DNA from: Buxus sempervirens
Lineage: Eukaryota > Streptophyta > Magnoliopsida > Buxales > Buxaceae
DNA length: 64,000 bases
Assembly (NCBI GenBank): GCA_947561395.2
Contig: OX387193.1
Location: forward strand, 28,824,276-28,888,275
Direction: 5' to 3'
In this document: in pieces, positions 9,479 to 18,532 of the stretch
How the letters are laid out: each line of letters begins with the position of its first letter
Position numbering within the stretch: the first letter of the stretch is position 1
Notes under the pieces: generated by a model
What the model was told of the DNA's origin: nothing
Seen by the model: only the letters and a program-made list of their open reading frames with translations
Databases searched by the model: none
Made by a program: the position numbers and the translations under genes

Positions 9479-11174
9479 CTAATCTCTGTCCCCTAGCCGC
9501 TCCTCAAGCTCCCGAATCCGAGCTGCCTGAGCTGCAATGACTCCTGAAGCCCCCTCTGCAGCGGGATCACTTAAGAAGGAAATGACCTCATCTGAAAGGG
9601 CCTGCCTGATCCGCATACTCCTAAGGCTGGCCAAAGTATCCTGGTACTTCTGCCGGATCATACGGACCTCGAAGCGACGGGCTTGCCTCTGCTCCTCCAG
9701 CTTCTCTTCCACGGCAATACGGCGTGAGATCTGCTCCTCAAGCTGCCTCTCCAGATAAGTGCCCTGTATCCTGAGCTCCTGGGCCTCCCGTACCCATATC
9801 TGCTGAAACCGCTTATGAGAAGCCCGCTCGGACTCTAGAATGTCCTCATAGGTGGGAGCCAAGACTACAGGAGGATTTTCGGGTACTGGTGCCTGACTCT
9901 GTATCTGCTCCTTAATCCAGAAAAGATAATCCTTCACATGGGCTTCTGAGAAGACCGGGCCACGCATAAAGCGAACATAGGACCACTCCCTCATCAACCA
10001 GGTATTCAGCTTCATGGTATCTGGAGAAAGGGGCCCAAGACGATCCTCATACCCACTTGGGATGATAATCCCCTGGGTCGCTTGGAATTGACGAAGGACC
10101 CGCAGAGGAAGATAAAGCACTGCATGTCTCAGGCCAGCCAGAATCAGAAAGTTGCGGTCTCGGAAGCTAATCACTGTCTCCGCATTAGGCTGATAAGTAC
10201 CAGGCCATCTCACCTGGTCATCCTGAAGCGAGCCCAAGAAAGTGAACCAGCACTGTTTGCCCCCTGGAATATCAGGGCACCCCCTGTTGCTCATCAAGAG
10301 GGGGACTTTTAGACTCGGGAAGAAGTGTCGATTGATCTCTTCAATCTGGCTCAAATGATCAAGTAGCCAAAGCTGCAAAGGAAGAGAGATATGTCAGCAC
10401 ATTGTAAAAAAAAAAAAAAAGCCAAAAAGCAAGGAAAAAATAATAAAAAAAAATTTTTTTTTTTACCTGCAGGATCTGGGCACATGCTAGGAAGCGTTTC
10501 GACTTCCTATTGTAGCAGTCGGTCAAGGCCTGATACATCCCAGCCAAAATCATAGGGGCCAAACTCTCCCGCTCCCTAACCTGGCATATCACTGAGATCA
10601 AGGCCAAGTTCACCTCGTCATCCTCCCGTGGGAAAAGTAACTGGTTGACCACAATCAAGGTCAAGGCGTTGAACCGGGCCTCCTTATCTTCCCCCTTCAA
10701 AAGCTTCTCAGTCAAAAAGGCCTTAGATAGGGTCAAAAGGGTGTCAGAATCCCCCAGGTCCTTCTTCCCTATGCCCAAGAATGTAGAAGCTTCCTTTTTG
10801 TAACTAGGCCTAAGAGGTGGATTCACCACCTTCTCATCAAACCTCAAGCCCAGGATGGTTTCCACCTCCTCAATGGTTGGGGTCATCTCATGGTTCCCGA
10901 AACGGAACAAGTTGAGGTCAGGAACCCAATGACCAATCATGGCCTCTATAATCTCCCACCTGAAGGGAACCTTGGGAATAAGCAGGATGTGGCCTAGATT
11001 AGTAGAACCCCATCTCCTCTCCTCATCTAGGGTCATCGAGTTAACCCACCTTGTGTAAAATGAATCCACAGGGTTGTACCTAGTGAGATTTGGGGGTTTT
11101 GATCTAAAAGGTTGTTTTGCAGGGGAGGCAGTGTGGACAGATAGTAATGGGGCAGAAAATGATCCGGATTCCAT
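9479..11174 (-). CDS. Antisense gene 1 of element A: plant-mobile-domain-like protein, two exons, intact
   Basis: Exon 1 is 11174-10467 and exon 2 is 10372-9479. The intron is 94 bp with GT/AG borders and phase 0, giving 533 codons with no internal stop. The start (MESGSF) is chosen because upstream in-frame sequence is only palindromic repeat DNA and a TATA box lies 107 bp before it. The N-terminal ~330 residues look like the plant mobile domain (PMD, aminotransferase-like) found in MAIN/MAIL1 and in some plant transposons. Examples are GHILLIPKVPFRWEIIEAM, EVETILGLRFD and FLACAQILQ at the exon border. The C-terminal ~110 residues form an Arg/Glu-rich coiled coil. The function is unknown. 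MAIN-type proteins act in silencing of transposons, so a role in regulating the element is a reasonable inference. Its second-exon start and domain order parallel antisense gene 2, so the two are probably paralogues. It is the only undamaged gene in A. Confidence 0.8.
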
Positions 11175-11280
11175 TGGATGTGATGGGAGCAAGCTAGAAC
11201 TCAAGAGGAGGAAGAAAAAGGCGAAAAAGGGGGTTTCTAAACTCAAAAACTCGGAAAAGGAAGAACCGAGGCTGGTTGCA

Positions 11281-11286
11281 TTTATA
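11281..11286 (-). promoter_or_regulatory. TATA box of antisense gene 1
   Basis: TATAAA on the minus strand lies about 107 bp upstream of the ATG at 11174 and 13 bp downstream of the palindrome array 11299-11440. The spacing suits a leader of roughly 75 nt. Confidence 0.6.
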
Positions 11287-11298
11287 GCATCTTTTAAC

Positions 11299-11440
11299 GT
11301 ATCCGGTAACTCAGACCGGATACAAAAGGCTTTAGTAATATCCGGATAAGTATACCGGATACAAAGGATGCCATGAGTATCCGGTATGACATACCGGATA
11401 CAAAGACCAATCAATGTATCCGGTATGTCAGACCGGATAC
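11299..11440. promoter_or_regulatory. Four 25-bp palindromes at 39-bp spacing upstream of antisense gene 1
   Basis: Palindromes of the form GTATCCGG-N9-CCGGATAC start at 11299, 11338, 11377 and 11416. The period is exactly 39 bp (25-bp unit plus 14-bp spacer). The third unit is perfect over 12+1+12 bases. The array ends 13 bp from the TATA box. The same array is found in the U3 of the A- and B-type LTRs, so it looks like a shared operator. Confidence 0.85.
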
Positions 11441-11636
11441 CAAGGAAAAATGCAAAAAAGAGCTAAGGATGAAAAAATCCGAATTTTTATCTGTTTTACC
11501 TGCTTACATGTCATATTTGCTAGAAATTGAAAACAAAAGATGTACAAGACAAGAGAAAATGAATAAAAACATTCTTTTATATATAAGTCTCATTTGTACA
11601 AGTGATAATGGAAAAAACAGGAATCCTAATCTACTG

Positions 11637-14338
11637 CTACTGTGCAGGATCATCCCCGCGACCTCTGCCTCGTCCTCCTCTACGACCTCTCCCCCGAGAT
11701 GATCGGCGCCTATAGTAGGACAGTAGACGCTCCGCCATGTAGCGTGGTCTCCGTCCTATGAAGGACGGAAGCTGGTACTCGATGCAGTAGTCCGATGTAT
11801 CAGGGGAAGGGACAGGGACAGAATCAGAAGAAGCCTCTGGCTCAACAGCAACCGGCCCAGCTGGGACCTCATCCATAGCAGGCTCTGCTCCCGCAGCTCC
11901 AGAAGGCCCGGCATCAGAAGAAGGGCCAGGATCAGAAATATCTGTACCAAATGGGAAAAAAATCAGGAATTGGGATACTAAAATGAATAAAAGAGAAGAA
12001 ACTAAGAAAAACATACCAGCAGGCACTATGGGGTCCGGATCCACTGGGTCAGCAGCAGGGACCTCCTCCGGCTCAGGAACCATCACTGGAGATGAAGGAT
12101 CAGCAGATGGGACATCCACAGGATCCGTAGCCCGAGCAGGAGACGGGTCAGGAATGAGGAAATCAGGCTCGAAGGCAGCATCTTGATCTGGGACCGGGCC
12201 CTGCACAAGGCAAACAAGCACATCAGAATAGCAGAAATAGAAAAATGAAAGAAATGAAAATACGAGAAGGCCAGATACCTGTGTAGCCTGGAGCTCAGCA
12301 ACTAAGGCCTCCAGCTCCCTGATCCGGGCATCCTGCTGGGCCACGACCGCATCGTGCTCCGTGATCATATCATCGATCGCAGCCCGCTGGCTCTCGAACC
12401 AATCCCGAATGGTATTCAACTCGTGTACCTGCCAGCAAGAACAGAAGAAGGGTCAGAAATGCATAAGGGAGAAAAAGGGAATAAAAATAGGAAGAGTACA
12501 AGGTTTACCGTGTCCTCATGAATCCGGATACGGATCCCACCGATCTCTGTCACCCCGGCACGAGTGGGTCGATCCATCAAGCATCCTATAGATACCCGCT
12601 GGAACCACTCGTCGTAATCTCCAGCTACTGTGAGCCCCTCTGCATCCAGGAAGTGATCAAACTGATCAACATCAAAACCCGGGAGGAGTGTGTCGGGACC
12701 CACAGGAGGAGGAGGGACGGGGATGCGAAGTGCGCTGGTGTGCTGGAAGTACAGGCGCTCTCCTAAGTACATCACCCTACCAAGCCTCCCGAGGAAGCAC
12801 TGGTAGGGCTGACGTCGTCGATCTCTATCGAAGGCGTCCTATACCGCCATCTCACGAGCCACTCCAACATCCACGTCATCAAATCGGGACAGGAGGAGCT
12901 GCAAAAAAGGAAACAGTCAGGTACAGTCAAGATAGAGGAAAGGAAATAAAAGAAAGATAGAGGACTTACATCATATCGGCGGGCACGGTCTAAGTGCACC
13001 CGGGCAGTGCGAGGCTGGCTCCTATCAGCATCTCGAACCTGGGCCGACCATCGCAGGGCCACAGGGAAATCCGCAACCTCAGGAACCGGGGAGGGGCGGA
13101 AGAAGGTCATATAGGTGTACATGAACACCTAGCAAAAGAAAAATCAGCCAAGAAAATTTGAAAGCCTAAGGAATTAAACCAGGCAGATGAATTCAATACC
13201 TGCAGAATCTGCCAGAAGGACTGGCTGCTGACTTCATCACCCCTCGGGGATGCCAGGCCTCGAACCGCTCGGCACAACCCGGCTAGGATGGTCCCATAGA
13301 TGAGCCGACCCCATGCTAGCTGGCGGGTCTGATGGAAATCTCTCAAGGCGTCCAAAAAGAGCGGACTGACGCCAGTCGTATCCTCCGGAAAAAAGCAGCT
13401 CCCAAGCATCAACAGGAAAACATGTCGGAAGATCGGTGCAAAGGCTGCATCCTCCACAGAGACGGTCGCATGTCTCCTCTCAAAATGACGAGCCAGACTC
13501 TCCCGTAGCCAACTAATGGAGAGCCGGCCACTCCGCCCATCCCAAGCAGCAGGTGGCAGGGCCTGATATCCCAGAAGGAGGCCGATGTCTTCCGCAGAAG
13601 GTCGCTCCAAGACAAGGGTCCGCCCCGTCAAGGGAATGCCGGTAATCATCGCAAAATCCGAGGGGCGGATCCCCAGCTCCACGTCCGGCAGATGGAACGA
13701 CTGAGTCTCTGGGAAATATCTCTCCATCATGGCAAAAATTAGTGGACGGTCGGCTCTGAATGATGGAATGCTGAGGAAGTGATCCAGGTGGCACCTCCCA
13801 AACTCCCGCCTGAGTGCCGGGGAAAGCGACTGAGCTAACTCACTAAATCTGCCTCAGCTGCCTCGCAGATGGGAAGAATGATATGGAAGCGGCACATCTG
13901 CCCTGATGCACATGGAGGGGTGGCTATCCAAGCCACGGAGGAGCTCTGTATCATGCACAGAGGCCCTCAACTCCTCAGAAACTCCTGCCAGGGCTACAGC
14001 AACCCCCTCCTGAGCCGTATCTCTGGCTCTGCCTCGGCCTCTCTCGCCCTCAGGGGCCTGATCCTGAACCCGGCCTCTACCTCTGCCTCGACCCCGAGCC
14101 GGTGCAACCACGGGCTAAAATTCAAGAGAAAGATGTGAAGGTTGTGTGGGAAAGGAGAATAGAAGATAGAAGAAAGAAAGAAAATTTTTTGAAAGCCTAC
14201 CTCAGCAGAGCTCTCTCTGGAGTCACCTAATGGCTCAGACAAGGTGGCACTGGAACTCGCCTCTGTCCGAGCCCGCGAACTGGAGGGCTGATCGGCAGGG
14301 TCAGCCTCCTCTCTAACTCAGGAACGACTCCTAGCCAT
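11637..14338 (-). pseudogene. Antisense gene 2 of element A: PMD-like protein with RG-rich tails, seven exons, three stops
   Basis: The exons are 14338-14201, 14114-13200, 13128-12970, 12898-12509, 12428-12279, 12200-12017 and 11941-11637. All have GT/AG borders and the frame is kept, 747 codons in all. The start ATG directly follows an acceptor AG at 14340-14339. Features in order: a Ser-rich N-terminus; an Arg-Gly-rich segment; a PMD-like domain (for example DFAMITGIPLTGRTLVLERP and AWGRLIYGTILAGL) ending in FWQILQ at the exon 2 border; a coiled coil (RIRELEALVAELQATQ); an acidic Pro/Asp-rich stretch; and a C-terminal RGRG-rich basic tail. Stops at codon 7 (TGA), 13854-13856 (TGA) and 12839-12841 (TAG) break it. 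All fit single C-to-T changes. The RG tails suggest nucleic-acid binding. The function is not established. Confidence 0.7.
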
Positions 14339-15440
14339 CTACACAGGGAAGTGTTTTACGAATTTCAAAGTTGGCTTTGCTTACAGTTCACATCCAATTT
14401 TACATGATTATTTTTCAAAATTATCGTGAATTATGGAATACTTCTGTTTCTAATCCTAAAGCATTTTCTAAAAGATTCCTACAGTACTTGACATTTCTTG
14501 TGTATTATGGTTCCAGGAAATGAGAAGAGGGAAGGCCAAGGTATCAAAGGCAGGCAGAATTACAGAAATCCAGATTGTACAGTCAATTAAGGAAAATCAC
14601 AGCAGAATGCAAAGTGAGCAGAAGCTCTCAATCCCGGAAATACTAAAGCTAGAAAACATGCAAGTAACAGATCACCACCAGCATGCAAATCAGGATTCAA
14701 GTCAAATTTTTGTAGCATGGTATAACTACTGGCAGGCAATCTGAAGTCAGATCATAGGAATTGGCAGAATCAAGTTGGAAGTCGAAGCCAATTGGAATAG
14801 CATGAAAATAAACCATTCGGTCAGAATTCCTCATCAGCAACAATTCCAATTCATGCAAGTGACAATCATCACAAAAATCGAAGCATAGCAATCATGATTG
14901 GGCAATTGCAACATCAAACTCAAATTTTGCAGAAATTCAAGAATAAGGCAAGCATTCCATTCAATGTCTATTTCGACACAAACAGTGGAGGAATTAGCAA
15001 GTGTTTGCAAAAAACCCAGTCCAACCAACAATCATGATAGAATATGGCCATTCGATAGGGAAGCTAAAAAAAATTTTTTTTTGCTGTTTGGGCCGAGTAA
15101 GGCACTCACCTGTTGAATGAAGAAGCAAGCACCTAATTGCAAGCGGGTAAATCGGATTGGTGGAAAATCAGTCGCGCAAGTTCGGAGGAAATCGCCGGAG
15201 ACCTTTGCTCCAATGCCAAGGTGAAGAATCACCGGAAATCAGGAAGGAAACCGAGCTAGCTAGGGCTTGTAATGGGCGATCACCGAAGTCGCCGGAGTTG
15301 CAGGTCGTCGTCGGCAGCAATAGGAGACACCGGAGTGGCTGGAGATCGCCGGAGAAGCAGGACGAGTCGTGACAGTCGGGGATGAAGGCCTGTGGCCGGT
15401 CTTTGTAATCGGGGAAGAAAGAAGAGAAGGGGGAAAGTCG
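14339..15440 (-). other. 5' leader of antisense gene 2 with a leader intron
   Basis: Reading the minus strand from the TATA-like box near 15450, a leader exon ends at 15110 with donor CAG|GTGAG. The acceptor GTGTAG at 14344-14339 joins straight to the ATG at 14338. The leader exon is rich in CCGGCGA motifs (15150-15370). No other gene is seen here on either strand. Confidence 0.5.
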
Positions 15441-15447
15441 CGCGCGA

Positions 15448-15526
15448 CTTATAAAACCCCGGGTATCCGGTCACTCAGACCGGATACAAGCGAGCCCTTG
15501 CTTATCCGGATACACCTACCAGATAC
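15448..15526 (-). promoter_or_regulatory. Promoter of antisense gene 2: TATA-like box plus two palindromes
   Basis: A TTTATAA box on the minus strand (about 15448-15455) lies directly downstream of two GTATCCGG-N9-CCGGATAC-type palindromes at 15463-15487 and 15502-15526, again 39 bp apart. This is the same layout as antisense gene 1, but with two units instead of four. Positions matching units 3 and 4 have been replaced by purine-rich low-complexity DNA. Confidence 0.65.
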
Positions 15527-15527
15527 C

Positions 15528-15712
15528 AAAGAAAAAAAATATAGAGAAAAACAGGAAAAAAACAGAAAAAATAGAGAAAAAACAGAGAAAAATAGAAAAA
15601 AAGAAGAAAAGAAAAAGAAGAAAAAGGAAAAAAAATAGAAAAAAAAAGAGAAAAAAAGAAAAAAGAAGAAGAAGAAGAAAAGAAAAAAAGGAAAAAAAGA
15701 AAAAAAGCAAAC
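15528..15712 (+). repeat. A/G-rich low-complexity tract
   Basis: This is an almost pure purine run made of GAAAAA-type repeats. It gives open frames of Lys/Glu on one strand and Phe/Leu on the other, which are not genes. It could form triplex or nucleosome-poor DNA. It directly abuts the truncated palindrome array. Confidence 0.85.
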
Positions 15713-16100
15713 TTGTGCTATAATTCTTACTATTTTCTCAAAATCCTATTTTTGTCTTGAAATCCACCTCACAGCCACCAGAGCCCTGTGGAATTTGGGA
15801 CAACCTTGGGAAATGTGCCTGGTCAAAAGGATGATATCCACTCAATTTTCAACTTGGTTTGATAAAAAATCAGTTTTTCAAAAAAATCCTATTTTTGGGC
15901 TTAAAATCCACTTCATAGCCACGGGAGCTCAGTGGAATTTAAGAATTATTGCAGAAATGCCCCCCTTAAAATTAGGGCTTTTTGGCAAATCTCCACTCAA
16001 AAATTGTTTTCTACAAAATTGAATTGAACCGAGCAAATCATGCTCAAGGGAATGCAATTTGGGCTTGTCTACTCTTTGCAGCTCACTACTTCACAGCTCC
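15713..16100. other. 3' untranslated region of element A
   Basis: No gene is seen. The sequence includes two related segments about 120 bp apart (15740-15800 and 15860-15930: TTTTTGTCTTGAAATCCAC and TTTTTGGGCTTAAAATCCAC). It leads to the polypurine tract. Confidence 0.5.
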
Positions 16101-16116
16101 CGCAAAGAGGGGCAGT
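16101..16116 (+). promoter_or_regulatory. Polypurine tract of element A
   Basis: CGCAAAGAGGGGCAGT directly precedes the LTR start TGTAGACACC. This is the plus-strand DNA primer during reverse transcription. The same purine motif (GCAAAGAGGGG, minus strand) adjoins the 3' LTR of element B at 21332-21346. Confidence 0.8.
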
Positions 16117-18429
16117 TGTAGACACCCCAAATTGCACAAACAATCATCAAAAATCATTATCTCCTGGGAAGCCAGCACAGAAATTGAAGAAAATAAACAT
16201 TTACCTGTATTCGGATACTCAGGCCGGATACAAGTACTCCTTCCTGTATCCGGATACTCATACCGGATACATGTGAGCCTTAGTGTATCCGGTACCATGT
16301 ACCGGATACCTTAAGGCCCTTTTTTATCCGGTCTGATATACCGGATACTTTAAGTTTGCTCAAAATTAGGGTTTTCCGAGAGAAATCACTTGTTACCATC
16401 ATGTCCCTCATTAAATGAGGGGAAATCTCGGAAATAACCTTAGGGTTAAGGTTGGGGGGGTTCTAGACGTTAAGTTGTGTCTACCAATGACCTTAGCCTT
16501 TGCCTATAAATAGGAGCCTCCTCCTTGAGCAAATAGGAACTGAACTCTTGTTTTGAATTCTCGCAAAGAAGAACTCCAAGAGAAGAAGAAAACCGCTGCG
16601 GAATCGCCTCCCGAACTCAGGTAAGCCTCAACTTTTCTTTTTATTTTCTGTCTTTACATTCCTAGATCTAGATCTCTTCTTCTACCTTTCTGTAGTGTAA
16701 AGCCTTGTTTGTATGTGTGGAAATCCTTCCCCGGCTCAAAGTATCTCGAGACTCCCCCTAGCCGTAAAACGTGGAGGCGGGATCTAGGAGAAACGAGACT
16801 GGGGATTGACCCTAGTGCTAGAACCCATGTAGCATAAGGACTTTTTGATTGATTGTAGACCGTTCCATATTCAAAGTACCCTTGATTATCTTGAAGAACC
16901 GTGTTTAACGGGGAGAGAGAACAGAGGGAAACGATAATGGAATGGAACCCTAGGCTGTCTTAGAACCCTATTTGGATGAATATGTATGCATGCTATTGAT
17001 CTTGTTTGGCTTTTTACACTTGCACATACATATCACTATTTTGGCGGGATAGGCTCATATTTGGGGTTTATTACATTCATTGTGATAAATCTCAAATAAA
17101 TGGCCTCAATCAATTCTGGAATGCCTTTTGGATGATTTTTAAAGTATTTGGGTTCATCTTGCACGAATCACACATGTTTATCAATTTTCGGATTTGGTTT
17201 TACTCAAAAATGGCTTAGCTTGACAGCACCTGTACCCTTACTTCGGACGCCCATAACTTCATCATCCGGATGAATTTTGGGGCGATTTTAGAACCATGGG
17301 AAAGGTGAGGCTGTCTAGTTTATGTCCACCAAATTTCACAAATTTCTATCTAGCGGATTTTTGACACCTCTCTGTCGAAGTTGAGTGGACAGTTCAGGTT
17401 CAAGTACAGAACTTGTCATTTCGACGGACCGCCATGTGTTCGTTTTAAGTCCGATTCGAGTGATTTTTATTTCTGAGTACTCCTTTATGAGTCTACTTTC
17501 AAATCCAGTTGGTTTCATAATTTTTGGATTCCATTTGAATTATTGGTAGCCGATTTACTCAGAACTGTTCATTTGTACTTTTCTGGGTAAATCTGTGATC
17601 TTCGGGGCCTGTTCGGGAGACCATCTAAGGCACATCCGAAGGGATTTTTGTATGAGGCTAGTCTCTGTTGAAATATGGCCATATAGACTTATATCACACC
17701 AAATTTCGTGGATGTTTATGTAGTGGATTTTTCTAGACAATTTTCCAAATTTGCCCACTTACCACTTTCAAAAATCCCCAGCAGCAACTTCAAAGGAGCA
17801 TAACTCCTAGATTTTTCATCGGAATGAAGTGAAATTTAGCATGAGACTCTTATTTACCCTAATCTTTCAAATGGATTTGGTTTCGTTCAATTTAGAATTG
17901 GATTTGAATGATTTCAAGGCAAATGGCATACTTTTCACCGAATTTTCCGGATTTGATTTAACTTGGTTTTAAGCAACTTGAGATTTGGATTTCTATCTTT
18001 TGAGATATTCCAGAAATGATATTGACATAAGAGAGGATCTAAAATCCATTTGGATCTTCATGTGAATATATCATACACTTGTTCCTTTTTCAAGGCTTTT
18101 TCATGATTTTTAGCAAGCTTCTTATTTTCTTTTTTAGCATGAACATACACTTGGCAACCACTTCGTGTGGATGAATGGGGGTGCCTAACACCTTCCCCCG
18201 TTCATAATCTAATCCCCTTACCCATCTCTGGATTTGATTTTCAAGTAGGGTTATTTTTACCCTAGAATTTGCCTTTTAGCACTTTTTGCTATTTTTGCTT
18301 ATTTTTAATTCTTTTGGTGTCCATTCTCACCTCAAAATTCTGAATGGTGACGACTCTCCCAACTTTATTTTGAGCCCCGTGTGTTGACGGAGGGATGATC
18401 ACTCCGGTGATTTTTTCCCATGTCTCACA
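16117..18429 (+). mobile_element. A-type LTR, 2313 bp
   Basis: It starts TGTAGACACCCC and ends CATGTCTCACA, with a polypurine tract before it. It is followed 2 bp later by a primer binding site (18432-18449), so it serves as the right LTR of A and also as the left LTR of a further lost copy. Inside are the four-palindrome array 16207-16348, a TATA box CTATAAATAG at 16504-16513, a transcribed segment with splice donor CAG|GTAAGC after 16620, and a long U5 with the conserved end GGTGCCTAACACCTTCCCCC. Confidence 0.9.
16207..16348. promoter_or_regulatory. Four-palindrome array in the U3 of the A-type LTR
   Basis: The units start at 16207, 16246, 16285 and 16324, exactly 39 bp apart. Each has the form GTATCCGG-N9-CCGGATAC with one or two changes. 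The third unit is a nearly perfect palindrome around CAT. The array lies about 155 bp upstream of the LTR TATA box. Confidence 0.88.
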
Positions 18430-18532
18430 ACTGGCGACTCTGCTGGGGATTTTTAAAAGTGGTAAGTGGGCAACTTTGGAAAATTGTCTAGAAAAATCCA
18501 CTACATAAAATCAAAACATTCCCCAGCAGAGT
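18430..18532. repeat. Head-to-head LTR junction with a primer binding site
   Basis: The primer binding site TGGCGACTCTGCTGGGGA (18432-18449) matches the 3' end of plant tRNA-Arg(ACG), with two mismatches by my recollection of that tRNA. After it the sequence jumps, at a shared TGCTGGGGA, into the middle of LTR sequence (18450-18510). It then runs into an inverted, truncated primer binding site (18520-18532) that meets the inverted B-type LTR. No target duplication is seen here. Confidence 0.7.

Noticed and set aside
11299-11440. Evenly spaced short palindromes as a CRISPR array
   Set aside because: The spacers are 14 bp and similar between arrays, there are no cas genes, and the DNA is plant nuclear. 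The pattern fits promoter operators.
15516-15710. 64-codon Phe/Leu frame and matching Lys/Glu frame
   Set aside because: Low-complexity purine tract.
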